Made by a program: the position numbers and the translations under genes. This document shows positions 21,621 through 32,368 of a stretch of DNA of 64,000 bases, piece after piece. Under the pieces are notes generated by a model. It was not told the DNA's origin, ran no database searches, and worked only from the letters and a program-made list of their open reading frames with translations. The stretch is from Neelides folsomi. Lineage: Eukaryota; Arthropoda; Collembola; Neelipleona; Neelidae. Each line of letters opens with the position of its first letter. Position 1 is the first letter of the stretch. Location of the stretch: positions 143,604 through 207,603 of the forward strand of contig JAQGBZ010000086.1 in the NCBI GenBank assembly GCA_034687125.1, read 5' to 3'.

Positions 21621-22309
21621 TTATCTTGGTTTAAAAGGTTCTGTAATGACAAAGGTTGTTCAGAAGCCGTTGGTCGGTGAATCGTGACGAAGAGTGTGAG
21701 GGAACATTTGGTGAAGAGAGCGACAGTTGTTATGGGTAGATTATTGTGTGTTTGAAGGTGGTCCCTCAATTATCCTCCAGGAACGTCTCTCTCTTGAAAT
21801 TATCGTGATTAGGGGAGTTCACCTCTTTCTCCAAACTTTCATGGAATCCTCCGGAACAAAAGGGGACTTCCCTCTTGAAAGTCTCTCGAGTTCCTCTACC
21901 TGTTAGCCAACGACAGGAGCAAATAAATAAATCCACCTGACGCCTCACCTCCTTCCATCCCAAACCATCTCAAGCCATCTTAAACCATCTCCTTCCATCT
22001 CCTTCCCTTCAACTCAATTCCGAGACTCACCATCGTGAAGACAAGAAAAGAAGAAAAAAGTGAAGGAGCAACTCTCCCCTTGTCTGCCCACATTTTGAAA
22101 ACCATCTTCAAGACTCCTTTTTATTATTACATCCAACTTACATGCGATGTCTAATGATCCTCGGATTTCTCCTAAATACTCATACACACAATCTCAAACC
22201 TACCTAACTATTATTTAAAAGAACCCTTAAGAAATTCCCTATGAAATGAAGCTGAAATGAACTCCTTTACTTCTTCAACCTCTCCGCTTTCATTATACGA
22301 GACTTGTAC
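21621..22309. other. Non-genic half-cycle
   Basis: G-rich (21640-21765), mixed (21770-21955), CCATCT(C/T) repeats (21955-22005), a purine patch at 22040-22070, then C/T-rich to 22309. No gene. Confidence 0.5.
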
Positions 22310-22545
22310 ACAAAACCTTAAAACTCAAAATGCTCTATTACTTACACATACACAAATCCTGTACACAAATTCCCCGCTGGTCTTATACACAATTACACAT
22401 GTCTAATGCTTCAAATCCTTTACAAGTGTGTACACAAATACACATACAAAATACTCACAAATACACATACAATATTCTTACAAGTACATGTACAAAATAC
22501 GCACAAATGCTATACATACAAAAATACAATTTACTACACATGTAG
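22310..22545. repeat. CA-rich core with 24-bp tandem array
   Basis: CACAAATACACATACAAnAnTnn occurs about three times (22433-22510). The core is CA-biased rather than TA-biased; 22261-22350 has 26 C and 5 G, while 22541-22610 has 14 G and 5 C. Confidence 0.7.
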
Positions 22546-22849
22546 CAAAAAGATAATAGAAAAAGTACATGGAATATAGAACATGGAAAATTACATAGAC
22601 TTGAAGTGAAACACATAGACTACGGGCAAAAGAGCGTAGAAGATTATAATACACCAAATGTGTACATAATCCGCCCTCCTAATAGTTTTCCAAATAAATG
22701 CAGAGATGTAAAGTCATGTTGAACCTCCCCGGTGAGCTGACGGAAAATTGAACATCCAAATCTATATGGTGAAGATACCCAAAAGACCCCACGCGACTTT
22801 CCCAAAGAATACTACATATCAGTTTGTATCAGCTTGACATAAGGAAAAT
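22546..22849. other. Non-genic segment
   Basis: A/G-rich with ACATGGAA(T/A) duplicated and ACATAGAC at two positions (22560-22620), then mixed and C-rich near 22775-22805. No gene. Confidence 0.45.
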
Positions 22850-23060
22850 AAAAACAGTAGTTGGATCATACAAGTGCAAATACTAATACTAATATACCAA
22901 TATATATAAAATATATAGTCTACATATGGTATATAAAGTATCAATGTGTTTTGTATATAAAGTAACAACTGTGCAAGGACTCTGCAAGATGTCTGTGAGA
23001 GAAAATATATAATACGTATATGTACTAAAATATTCTCATTAGTTGTATATGAATTAAGTA
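22850..23060. repeat. Alternating Y-R core
   Basis: ACTAATACTAATATACCAATATATATA on the left; GTATATAAAGTA occurs twice (22929 and 22953). The right side is G/T-rich (23040-23100). Confidence 0.65.
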
Positions 23061-23399
23061 TTTGAATTGAGTATTTATAAGGAAGTTTTTCAAAGGTGAT
23101 TTGATCCATCAAACCCGTGGTTCCTTTTCCTTAAAGTGAACCAAAGTGAAATATAAAAAAGAAGTGATCGAGATCAAGCGAAGTGAATTTACGAGTAGGT
23201 CAAGTCACAGCCAGCCGTCCATTCCTCATTGTCACTCATCCCCTGCTTTCGTCCTTCCCAACATCACGGATGGTGAAATTGATTTGGATAATTAAGATTC
23301 TGAAGAGACTTTCGAATATATTGTAAATTTAACCTGTCAAACGACTTGGTTTTAATTAAAAGAATTAAACATCTCTCAAAATCGCACGCATTGAACCAT
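23061..23399. other. Non-genic segment
   Basis: AAAGTGAA(A/C) repeats at 23134-23165 (purine-rich), C-rich at 23205-23270, mixed after. No gene. Confidence 0.45.
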
Positions 23400-23610
23400 T
23401 TCTTTTTATATGCAATCCATTCCAACACCCAATCCGTATACTTTTAAATAAATATACTTAAATATACAAAATAAGTAAAGAATAAAAGTTCCATTATGTG
23501 TCGGTATGGAAATAGGTGTATAGTGATACTTACTATATTGAAACGTGTATGGTAGTTCTTTAATATTGTACCAGTATATTGGATAAAAGTAAAAGTAATT
23601 GTTATATAAA
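23400..23610. repeat. Alternating Y-R core
   Basis: CCAACACCCAATCCG left flank; AAATATACTTAAATATAC core; GTATGGAAATAGGTGTATAG right side. Confidence 0.6.
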
Positions 23611-23689
23611 TTATATGAATATCAGTTCGACGCGAGCCTTATTTACACGTAAGTAGTTGTTCACTAGAAGATTTATTGGAAGACATGGA

Positions 23690-24060
23690 CATTTTATATT
23701 CTGGCTGAATATATTGCTAAATATAAGAAGCAAATACCAAATATACTAAATATACCATATTGGATATATTCAATATATTGGATATATTTCTTATGTATGG
23801 TAAGGATTGGAAAAGGGAGAGTGTGAATTTAAATTTGGAGCTGTTGGGACCATTTGGTTTGATAAGAATCTCTTTATCTGATTTGAAGAATGTCGCTGGT
23901 CTTCTCCGCATTTCGCGACCCCATCAATCAATGTGGGAAAGATAAGACTCGTTTGGTTTATTAACTTCTTCTTCTTTACATACAACTTCCATATACATAC
24001 CATATAATAACTTACATACATTTCTTACATTCAGGTACATACAGGTACATAAGTAGTAGT
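23690..24060. repeat. Two TA-rich patches around a short GC-richer island
   Basis: ATATTGGATATATT is duplicated near 23757 and 23775, and ACATACA/CAGGTACATA is duplicated near 24030-24050. Between them (23800-23940) is a GC-richer island without a gene. Confidence 0.6.
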
Positions 24061-24469
24061 TATAATTTTTAACAAAAGGACTTTCAACTTCGCACCTCTG
24101 CGGTTTACATTTGACTTTTACTAAAAAGAATTCTTCCTCCACACCTTCCAAATAACTCCAAGTGGGAAAAGGAAAATCTTAATGAACCTCCTCCATCTGA
24201 CACAGACTGAAACTTAACTTAACAAACATCACCCAACGAATCCAAAAAATCAAATAAAACCTCGACCTTACAATTAACCAAATTCTTCTTCCTTCTTCCA
24301 CCGCACACCAAAAACCCTCAAAGAACACTCAAACATTCAAAAGATGAAATTTTTGATTCAAAAGATCCAAAGAATAATGAAAAAATGACAATTCAAACCT
24401 CAAATCCACTTTGCAAACCGAGATGTAAAATTCGAAACTTGTAAAATTTATAACTTATAAAATTCATGT
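24061..24469. other. Non-genic segment
   Basis: C/A-rich at 24180-24345 and purine/A-rich at 24345-24390. No gene. Confidence 0.4.
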
Positions 24470-24555
24470 ACCATACATATTTAATACATACAAACCATAT
24501 AATATAATGTACAGATCTTAATTCTTGTTATAATATATGTAATGTATTATAATTT
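24470..24555. repeat. Short TA-rich core
   Basis: CATACATATTTAATACATACAAACC on the left; TATATGTAATGTATTATAATTTCCTTATAATT on the right. Confidence 0.5.
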
Positions 24556-24839
24556 CCTTATAATTCTCAATAATTCATCCCCTGCCCTTCTTGGTTGAAC
24601 CACAGAAATTTGCAAATTTTTCCACCACCAAACGTGGCAGATCAACATGAAGAAACGCCAAAGAAAAAAGAACGAAGAAAATCAAATTGAGAAAGGAATT
24701 GAACCCTTTGGGATGTCAAAGAGCATTTAAATGATGATTTATGAACTTCAATCTTTCTCCTATGGTTCTTTTGGGTCTCCGCCCTCCTTCAACCCTTCAA
24801 TATTGGCACAACTGTCAAAACGTTGGATTTTGACGATTT
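24556..24839. other. Non-genic segment
   Basis: Mixed, with an A/G-rich patch at 24650-24690. No gene. Confidence 0.4.
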
Positions 24840-25050
24840 AATCTACAAATCATATAATGTATGATCCAAATCATATAAAATTTGTATTCACAATTCTACT
24901 ACACACCTATGACTTATGATATGATTTATATGTCCTACATTACAACTTACATTCAAGATTTACCTTGAGATTTAAATTACGATTTATATGGGATTAATAT
25001 GAGATTTTATACGAACTTATGAATTTATATGAACTTCCATATTGCAATAT
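24840..25050. repeat. TA-rich core with ATGATTTATAT words
   Basis: AATCATATAA(T/A) is duplicated near 24847 and 24868. GATTTATATG and TATATGAACTT variants recur on the right. Confidence 0.55.
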
Positions 25051-25556
25051 ATTGACTTGATGGGTCAGACCGGTTAAAAGAAAAGATTGAAGGGAATCAA
25101 TTTGTAATTCTTTTCTCGTCCCTATTGAATACGGATAAGGTAAATGTAAATGGTTTCACTTCTCCACTCATCTTCCCCCATTGGAATTAAATGTGATTGA
25201 AGGGAAAAGAGCTCGGAGGTCCGAAAGAAAAAGTCACTTAGGTTTTCTTTCATCTTTAATTCCTCTCTTATCACCCACTTGGAGGTCTCCATCTTAATTC
25301 CCCATCTTTTCCCTCTTCCCCATCTTAATCAAATCATCCGGGTTCTCATTAGGATTAAAACTAAGCTCAGTTCAACTCAACCAATTCAAACTAAAACTTT
25401 CATTACAAAGGATTAAGAGTGAATTAGAGCGGGAAATATAAAAGTTTTTAATGAGGAAATCCTATCTTTACATCCCTCACCCTTCGTTCTTATACAACTT
25501 GACAATATTTGAATCGAATTAAAACAAAGGTCGTAAAATCTTAAGTCCAATCCGTT
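25051..25556. other. Non-genic segment
   Basis: G/A-rich at 25075-25100 and 25190-25240, C/T-rich at 25240-25330, mixed after. No gene. Confidence 0.45.
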
Positions 25557-25701
25557 TAAAAAACTTTATAAGAAAATCCTTTTAAAAAACCTTATAAGAA
25601 ATTCTAAAAACCTTATAGAAAAATCATTCTTAAAAACCTTATAGAAAATTTCTTCAAAAACCTTATAAGAAAATTTTGTCAAAAGTCTTATAGAAAAACT
25701 C
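25557..25701. repeat. Tandem array, AAAAACCTTATAAGAAAA unit
   Basis: Six copies of a 21-27 bp unit, AAAAACCTTATAnGAAAnTn. Spacer length varies while the CCTTATA(A)GAAA heart is kept. Confidence 0.85.
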
Positions 25702-25779
25702 AATTTGAAAATAATAAGAAAATCATATCTATCAAAAACCAACTTGAATAAAAGAACAATGTATTAAAAGCCTGTGTAA

Positions 25780-25850
25780 GTTGATAGAATATATCGTATA
25801 TTAGATATATGGTGTTTTAAAAAGGTTAAGTATACCTTTTATTTGATAAG
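25780..25850. repeat. Short alternating core
   Basis: AGAATATATCGTATATTAGATATATGG, with a weakly G-rich right shoulder (25800-25860). Confidence 0.5.
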
Positions 25851-26219
25851 GGAGAATCTCGTTAAATAGAAATTTAATTCTATCAATCGGGGCGGCTCGG
25901 CGCCTATGAAGAAAGTTGAAACCCTTCTTGTGTTTGAACACAATAAAATGAACATAAAAGTGTAGAAGTTGCCTTGGTCCACAATGGGATTGAGATTCTT
26001 AGCCCATTACCCATATTACGATATTACCGACAGGGTTGGGCGTACTTTCAACTTCAACTTCCCTCTCCCCTCTGTCACTCTACATGGAATGAGATCAAAG
26101 TTAACAATTTTCCATTTCCTCATTTCCCCACATGGAACCGTAAAAACCGTAAAAAGTAAAGGAAGGGGAGAAAGACAAAGTGCCTTACGAAGAAAACTCT
26201 CAAACTCAAAAATTTTAAC
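25851..26219. other. Non-genic half-cycle
   Basis: G-rich patch GGGGCGGCTCGGCGCC near 25890, then C/T-rich (26050-26130), then A/G-rich, then C/A-rich. Frames of 105 and 61 codons are not supported. Confidence 0.45.
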
Positions 26220-26395
26220 TTCCTATATTTATACTGATTTCAAATATATAAAATATATTTCGAATAAAAGAAATAAAATATACTAGAGTAGCTATTATAC
26301 AGAGTATCTAAAATATATATAGTTTTTCCTATGTATGGTATATATGTATATATGGTATGTAAGATAGTTTAAAATTGTATGGTGTGTTTGATGTA
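26220..26395. repeat. Alternating core with CA-to-TG switch
   Basis: The left part has TACTGATTTCAAATATATAAAATATA. The right part has GTATGGTATATATGTATATATGG followed by GTATGGTGTGTTTGATG. Confidence 0.65.
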
Positions 26396-26749
26396 AAAGG
26401 GAAAAGAATGAAAATGCAAATCCATCCTTAGGAGTCCCTTAGCTTTAACCCTCCCCTTGTATTTAGGAAAGAACATATGCAATGCATTAGGAATTTCCTC
26501 TTCCAAAGATCCTCCTCGTAAGAATGAGATGGCTTATGCCAATATTTTCCTCCAAGCCAATCCTCTTACTTACATACACGCCTTCTCACTCACTTCCCCC
26601 TTCACTCCACACAACCAAATTATTCGGGAGAAAACAGGAGAAAAAAGTCGTTTCCGACCCTCCGGAGAAAAATACCCTCAAGAAATAAATACAAAAACCA
26701 TCAGCTTTCATTGACTTGTAAAAAAACCCGCCAAAGGTTACAATATCTT
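26396..26749. other. Non-genic segment
   Basis: G/A-rich to 26412, C/T-rich at 26505-26610, G/A-rich at 26625-26650. An AAAAACCCGCC word at 26722-26732 recurs at 26869 and 26916. No gene. Confidence 0.45.
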
Positions 26750-26830
26750 AAAAACCGAAAATTCATAAAAACCGAAAATTCATAAAAACCGAGAATTTAT
26801 AAAAACCAAAGGTTTGTAAAAACCAAAAAC
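26750..26830. repeat. 17-bp tandem array
   Basis: AAAAACCGAAAATTCAT at 26750-26766 and 26767-26783 (identical), variants at 26784 and 26801, and a partial copy at 26818. Confidence 0.9.
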
Positions 26831-27349
26831 GGATATTCAGTGAAGTATGGAAAAATGGAATGTTTTATAAAAACCCGCCCGAATGTCCTGTCATAAAAAA
26901 GGGAGGAAAGTTGATAAAAACCCGCCAGGACCGGAAGAGTTTTGTGAATATTTTGGAAAGAGGGTCGGGACGAGAAAGGAGTTATCAAAGCGAGAATGTA
27001 TTTGGTTGAAGAGTTGAAGCTTCCTTTGACTTCCCCGACATATTTCGTCATTTGAGCCGACGGGGGCTTCCCCTCCATCTTTATTTAGCCGCGACGGTCC
27101 TCCAGATAACTTTTGACTTTAAACCCAAAGAATAGAAAAAGTTTCCCCTTACCCTTTCACCCTGGCATTTCCCTTTTTTCTCCATCCGGCCCGAATGAGC
27201 CGAAAAGGTCAATCGAACCGCCGGCACTTCAAACTCATCCTAAACCTTGCCGGGAAAAAACCTTCACTTTGTTCTCAATATTTTAAAACTGTTTGTCTAT
27301 GAAGAATTCCCCATGCGGATTTTCCCCTTTTTCCACAATGCTCAGAAAT
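26831..27349. other. Non-genic GC-richer segment
   Basis: TAAAAACCCGCC at 26868-26879 and 26915-26926. G-rich at 26880-26980, mixed to 27110, then C-rich (27120-27340) with CCGG/GCCGG words. The 93-codon minus frame has no motif. Confidence 0.5.
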
Positions 27350-27480
27350 ACCTTCATATAAGTTATCTTAAATATCTCCATTCTATGTATATACATTTGT
27401 ACCTAACTACCTAATATACAATATGTAATATTGTAATATATGTATGTATAACATAGGAATACGCATACAGTTTTTGGTCT
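27350..27480. repeat. Alternating Y-R core
   Basis: ATGTATATACATTTGTACC, then TATGTAATATTGTAATATATGTATGTATAACATAGG. G-bearing right edge. Confidence 0.6.
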
Positions 27481-27599
27481 GCATAGTAAATACGTAATAT
27501 TCGTAAAAGCGCATTGCAATTTCCTGGTGGAAATACCTGGAATTTATTAAATTCACCTGCAACAACATCAAATATGCAGCGAATTTGGACAATTTATGA

Positions 27600-27860
27600 A
27601 TTTCTTTATTAAATAAATTCAATCTCCCCCTTTACAATTTACGATCAATTTCCAAGCTCCATTTTCATCATACTTCAAATTTACCAAATTCATTTTGTAA
27701 ATAAATTTTAAATTACCTTTTATAAATAAAGTTCATTTTCTAAAATTTCATTTTCTTGATATTTTTATTCATCTAAAGATTTAATTTGAATTTAACTTCT
27801 AAATTCAATTTATCGATTTCCTTAAAATTCCCATAAATTCACTCAAATTAAACTCTTAAG
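27600..27860. repeat. A/T-rich non-alternating block
   Basis: ATTTACCAAATTCATTTTGTAAATAAATTTTAAATTACC-type sequence with homopolymer steps instead of TATA alternation; ATTTTCT words recur. Distinct from the alternating cores. Confidence 0.55.
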
Positions 27861-28871
27861 AAAAACCTTTCAAATGAAATGAAACAAAAGGGATCGAAGT
27901 TGAAAGATCAAAGAAAATCCATTGAGGTTTCAATTTAGAAAGAATGGGAATTTTCTCCCAGGGAAGTAAAATTCAAATTCAAATTGGAAAACTCGGCCTG
28001 TTAAAAGAATCATAAATATTCATACAACTCCTGACCTCTCCTCTTTCCAACATTTCCAATGTTTCCACCATGGTTGAAGATAAAGCTGCTAAATATTGCA
28101 CAACCACCTTAACAACTTCTACAGACAATTCTTATTCAAACTTCATAAAATTTTCTCATCTCTGAGTCTTACAAGTCTTCCCAGAGCCAAAAGACTTAAA
28201 ACTCAATTGGAAAGTTTGCAATGCAAACTCAAAGGTTCAGAGGTTGAAAAAAGATGAAGGGAAAAGGGGAAAGATTAAAATACACTTTGTGAATATTAAA
28301 ACACCGTGGATCTGTTAATAAAAACAAGGTGGATTTTGAATTCCGTCTTTTCCCTTTTCGTCCAAGCGTCGAGATGGAGTTAAATGAGTTAATTAGCCAA
28401 ATTACTTAATTAACTTCCCTCTTTCACTTACCATCGTTTAGGAACGGATCTCCTCTATTACGCTCATTTCAATACTAATGGCTACTTTTAGTTTCCTTTA
28501 GCTTCAACAAACGTCTGGAGTCACAGAGTTTGAACATCGTGACTTGAAACTGCCTTAAGAAAATTGTAAGATTTCCGTACCAGAAAGGAAATAATACGAA
28601 AGGTCTGCCAATTAACTCAATGTCTAAAAGAGCAATGATTGGAAAAATAAGTTTTATAATCTGAACACTTGAAGACTCCAACTTGCGCAAATTACAAATT
28701 CCTCGAAATGAGCTCGTTTGATCTCTTGTTACGATTCGTATAATAAAAAAGACTTTCTAATCCAATTCCATCAACTTTACGTATGTAAATTAATATCCTT
28801 TTAATTTACATCCTTGGGAAATATCAACCAGACACTGAGTCTGACACCATGGCCAATTGTTCAATAAAATC
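27861..28871. other. Non-genic segment
   Basis: Purine-rich at 27870-27950 with AAATTCAAATTCAAATT, C/T-rich at 28020-28110, mixed to 28870. No core and no gene; the longest frame is 71 codons (28475-28690 minus) with no motif. Confidence 0.45.
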
Positions 28872-28928
28872 AAATTTGATCCGAATTTGATCCAAATTCG
28901 ATCTAAATTTGATCTAAATTTGATTAAA
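28872..28928. repeat. 12-bp AAATTTGATC(C/T)A array
   Basis: Four to five copies of AATTTGATCnnA in direct tandem. Confidence 0.85.
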
Positions 28929-29039
28929 TGGATTTAAATGAGATTATTATCAAGTCAATCAAACCAGGCCACTACTTTCATTCACAATAATAAATGAATT
29001 CCTGGTGTGATAAATAAATCTATTTTTCATAATTCATAC

Positions 29040-29300
29040 CTTAATAGCAATAATATGATATCTACATACATATTCTACCCATATAAAATATATCAAATGA
29101 ATATGAAGAATATAGTACATATAATTTATGTATTGTAATATTCATACAAATTAAATCATTTTGGTTCAAATGGTTCAAATCTTTCAAATTATGGCGGCTT
29201 TTCCAATTTAAATAACTTCCTTCTGTATCTATTTAATATATGTAGGTACTTATGTATGTGCTAATATATTTTAGTATAGTTAAGGGTATATAATTTGATG
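29040..29300. repeat. Alternating core with CA-to-TG switch
   Basis: ATCTACATACATATTCTACCC on the left; TATGTAGGTACTTATGTATGTGC and TAGTATAGTTAAGGG on the right, followed by GGTGAAGAGTCGGGGGAG. TGGTTCAAA is duplicated in the middle (29161-29180). Confidence 0.65.
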
Positions 29301-29760
29301 GTGAAGAGTCGGGGGAGTAAATATATATTCAAATCTTTGTTCTTTGAAAAGGATTGGGAATGAGGTGGAATGTAATTGCTCAGAGAGCTGAAGGCCCCAA
29401 TTCATACATAATTCCCTTTCCATCTCCCCCCTTCACTTTACATCCAAAGAATCCAAACCAAGTTGTGGACGAGAAACCTCAACGAGACTCAAAATACCCA
29501 AAAGTCCCACATTTACACCAAACAAACATTTACGAGAAGAGAAAGATGAGAAAATGGAATTTTGTTACATTAAAATGGAATGGCGAAATGGTGAGCAAAA
29601 TTCTAAACAATATGTTGCAAAATACAAAACTACAAAATATTGAGCAAAAAGAGAGAAATTTTCTATACAGGATTTGTTTGATACAACATCAACTTGCTAC
29701 ACATCATAAAGAATGAAAATGATGGAAATTTACTTTTAACACGCAAACCCCCTTTGGCCC
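29301..29760. other. Non-genic segment
   Basis: G-rich to 29390, C/A-rich at 29400-29535, G/A-rich at 29535-29600, A-rich to 29680. The 120-codon frame (29354-29716) has no motif and its composition follows the bias. Confidence 0.45.
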
Positions 29761-29960
29761 TCAACTTTAAATATTCTGTGGATTAAAACAATTCAGACAC
29801 AAAGTTGAAAATAATTTCCAAATTAAATTTAAAAAATGTTTAAATAATTTTAAATTCTGTTCAAACAAGCTGAAATTAAATTCGAACAAGTTGAAACGAT
29901 TTTTAAATGGAGTTCAAAAGGTTAATTTAAGTTTAAATCAAAGATTTAGAAAGAGAAATG
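29761..29960. repeat. A/T-rich non-alternating block
   Basis: TTTAAATAATTTTAAATTC and repeated AACAAG(C/T)TGAAA words. Confidence 0.5.
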
Positions 29961-30285
29961 GAGAAAGTGAATTGAAATGAAGATTTTGGAATTTCATTTT
30001 CCTTTCCATCATCTTCCAAATCTTTTTTCCTAATAGGGGAATATTGTAAGACATTTACGACTCCTCTCCCTCCGCTTCATGAAATCCTCGAAGATTGGAA
30101 GGATTTGAAGAAGCATCTGAGACTGGAAACATTTCCTCAACTAAAACACTTCTTTCCAATTCCTTTTCCCCAATTCCTCAAAAAATGGTTCAAAAAATGG
30201 TTTCAAAATTGGGTTTTAACATTGAAAATGATAAGGATTTCCTTCTTCACTTTACCCTCAAATTCTCATACTCACACAACATTCA
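29961..30285. other. Non-genic segment
   Basis: G/A-rich (29945-29985), C/T-rich, G/A-rich (30085-30120), then T/C-rich with AAAATGGTT(C/T)AAAA duplicated (30181-30210). The 178-codon frame starting at 30095 runs into the following pyrimidine tract. Confidence 0.45.
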
Positions 30286-30465
30286 CAATTTTCACAACCT
30301 CCATATTTTCCCATACATTCCCATATTTCCTATATTTTCCCAAACAATCTATATTTTTCTATATTACCTATATTTGCCCAAATTTTTATATTGTGAATCC
30401 TCTGAAATATACCATATATTGGTATTGTATGTATTTAAATATAAAAAGTATGAAATATATTGCAA
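30286..30465. repeat. Pyrimidine-rich to alternating tract
   Basis: CACAACATTCACAATTTTCACAACC, then CCCATA(C/T)ATT repeats, then TATATTTTTCTATATTACCTATATTTGCCC and finally GTATTGTATGTA. A graded C-to-T-to-TA-to-TG transition. Confidence 0.6.
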
Positions 30466-30799
30466 ACGATCAAGTTGGCTTTCCATCGCTCAAATGTTGA
30501 ATTGTAGAGAAATAAACATTATTCAGTTTCATTCTCCAAAAGGTAACTCCATCCGATGTAGAAAGAAAATGTATTTTATTTCCTTTTTGTTCTCCCTTAA
30601 GCTTTGCCATCAGACGCCTCTCGCACCTTAAGTCCCTTTCTTCCATCACAAGTCCATTTTCCCCCTTTGTAATGCTCAAAGACCAGCAGAGTGGAAAGCT
30701 CCTTGGCTTGTCCAGCATTCAGAATTAACCCAACAGAATCTTCTATCTTTCTTCTATAAATGCAATTTCCACTTACTGGATCTCTCCCTCTACTACTGA
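30466..30799. other. Non-genic segment
   Basis: Mixed to 30600, then C/T-rich: 30731-30810 has 22 C and 6 G. Overlapping minus-strand frames (82 and 69 codons) have no motif. Confidence 0.45.
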
Positions 30800-31090
30800 A
30801 ATACAACTGATATTATATAGCAAAACCCAATATACCCGGATTCCTATTATTCTCTGAAATGATCAATCACTCACATCCGATTTATCCTCTTCAATGACCA
30901 CATACTAAATTATACCCGTTGAGCATAGGAAAAAATACAGGAATGAAATACCTAATAAAATACATATACCGTATGTTACATTATCTATACAATATTGTAT
31001 AAAAATATACAGTATAATATTTAAGTATAGAATATAAATGGTGTATGGAGAGGTAAGTGGAAAATGTAATGTATAGAATATGTGTATTTA
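30800..31090. repeat. Alternating core, textbook flanks
   Basis: Contains the perfect 14-bp palindrome ATACAATATTGTAT at 30987-31000. 31031-31100 has 20 G and no C, against a C-rich left flank. Confidence 0.7.
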
Positions 31091-31479
31091 GAAAGAGAGT
31101 AATTTGTAAGAGTAAATAAATTCCGTAACATCATTTATTGAACAAATGTCGTTTGAGTTCTCCTTCGGCATTCACTTTCATCCGTTAAATATTTGACCAA
31201 GGTGTAATGAGAGTTAATAAGAAGGACACGGAGGTGGAGTTTAATGGATCAGTTAATGCGAGACCAACGAAGGTGCTCAAGAAAGCGATGATCGATCACA
31301 TCGAACTCCTAACGGTCCCCAAACTACTGCAAATTCACACAACGTCCTCCACTCACAAATAATGACTCGTTGTAAACACCACGTCGCAGACATTTATTCC
31401 GCTTTAAGCCCTCAAGGGAAATCCTCTACTTATTAACTCAATTCACAAATTCGTACTTTATGAACCAATATTAAAATTA
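31091..31479. other. Non-genic half-cycle
   Basis: G/A-rich patches to about 31290 and C/A-rich from 31295 to 31450. No gene. Confidence 0.45.
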
Positions 31480-31615
31480 TGCTTAAATACACCAAACTAC
31501 AATATATACAATACTAAAATATCTGTATGTACAATATACATAATACTAATATATACTGTAAATGTATTGTAGGATACATAATAATACACTTAAATATTGC
31601 TTGCATATTTACCAT
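31480..31615. repeat. Alternating Y-R core
   Basis: ACAATATATACAATACTAAAATATC, then GTACAATATACATAATACTAATATATAC. Followed by GGATAGGTTAGGTTAG, which is G-rich. Confidence 0.6.
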
Positions 31616-31650
31616 AAATTGCGTTTTTAGGATAGGTTAGGTTAGTTAAA

Positions 31651-31658
31651 GTATAAAT
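31651..31658. repeat. Left target-site duplication
   Basis: GTATAAAT immediately precedes the element end CTGAG and matches GTATAAAC at 32361-32368 in seven of eight bases. Confidence 0.65.
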
Positions 31659-31698
31659 CTGAGTTCGGTAATTCCCCACTCGGCCCAGTTTACTCCCC

Positions 31699-31731
31699 GG
31701 GTGGGGAGCGGGTAGCAGGTAGTAGGGTGGG
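31699..31731 (+). repeat. G-rich subterminal arm (quadruplex-capable)
   Basis: Five G runs of at least three (31699, 31703, 31710, 31725, 31729) within 33 bases; loops are short apart from one of 12 bases. Confidence 0.6.
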
Positions 31732-32301
31732 TAGCAAGTGGATAGCAACCTAGGGGGCCAGAGAGGAGAAGGGTGGCGACGTGGCTAGTACAGGTCGTGA
31801 ATAGAATCAGTCGAATAGAATTGAGCTCAATTTATTCTAAAGTAAAATTCTAATTTCACCATCATTTTCATTAAGTCCAAACTTCTTCAGCATCTTTTAA
31901 CTTCGATAGATTATCGTTAGTTAAAAATCCTATCTCAAGATTTATTAGAGATGTATGAAATGATATTATTTTTTAATTTCTTATAGGGAAAAGAAATATT
32001 GTTCTAGGGAAGAAAATGTATAAAAGTTATAAGGATAAAAGAGGAAGAATGACTTGTCCATGCTTGGACCAAGAGTTTGGTCAAAGGCCTGCACAGTCTG
32101 TTTGATGGTGCAAGTCTTCAGTTCTGTCTTCTTTCCATATATTTCAGATTTGACATTGAAATTTCAGATTCAGTTGACAAAAATAATATTCTAAATATCA
32201 AAGTTAATCCCAAACGCTTTAATTTAAAGCCTAGGAATAGTATCAGGAACTGTTTTTCATAATATGCCCCAATAAAACAATTTATTTTTGCTATCCAGTC
32301 T

Positions 32302-32345
32302 CCCCACCCAGCAAGTTGCTCCCCGCTCCCCGGTACCCGCTCCCC
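32302..32345 (-). repeat. C-rich subterminal arm (G-rich on minus strand)
   Basis: Six C runs of three to four (32302, 32307, 32321, 32328, 32336, 32342), the inverted counterpart of the left arm. Confidence 0.6.
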
Positions 32346-32360
32346 ACTTGCCGCACTCAG

Positions 32361-32368
32361 GTATAAAC
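32361..32368. repeat. Right target-site duplication
   Basis: GTATAAAC directly follows the element end ..ACTCAG. Confidence 0.65.

Larger units (their letters stand above)
31659..32360. mobile_element. Non-autonomous hAT-like DNA transposon (702 bp)
   Basis: Seen: the left end CTGAGTTCGG and the right end CCGCACTCAG form 10-bp inverted repeats with one mismatch, flanked by an 8-bp duplication with one mismatch. Inside each end is a G-rich arm in inverted orientation: GGGG/GGG runs at 31699-31731 on the plus strand, CCCC/CCC runs at 32302-32345, with GGGGAGCGGG and GGATAGC words shared between arms. The middle is AT-rich and holds only a 61-codon frame without a transposase motif. Known: 8-bp duplications are typical of hAT (also P and Merlin) elements. 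Inferred: a deletion-derivative or MITE mobilised in trans. Position 2 of the end is T, which departs from the usual hAT (T/C)A(A/G)NG end, so the family assignment is tentative. Confidence 0.65.

Noticed and set aside
30095-30631. 178-codon open frame, the longest in the window
   Set aside because: It runs through a pyrimidine-rich tract into a TA-rich core. Residues are Phe, Ile, Tyr, His and Ser as the bases dictate, an overlapping 131-codon frame exists in another phase, and no motif is present.
31631-31646. Two TTAGG-like units, the arthropod telomere motif
   Set aside because: Only two copies and no array; no support for a telomere or interstitial telomeric site.
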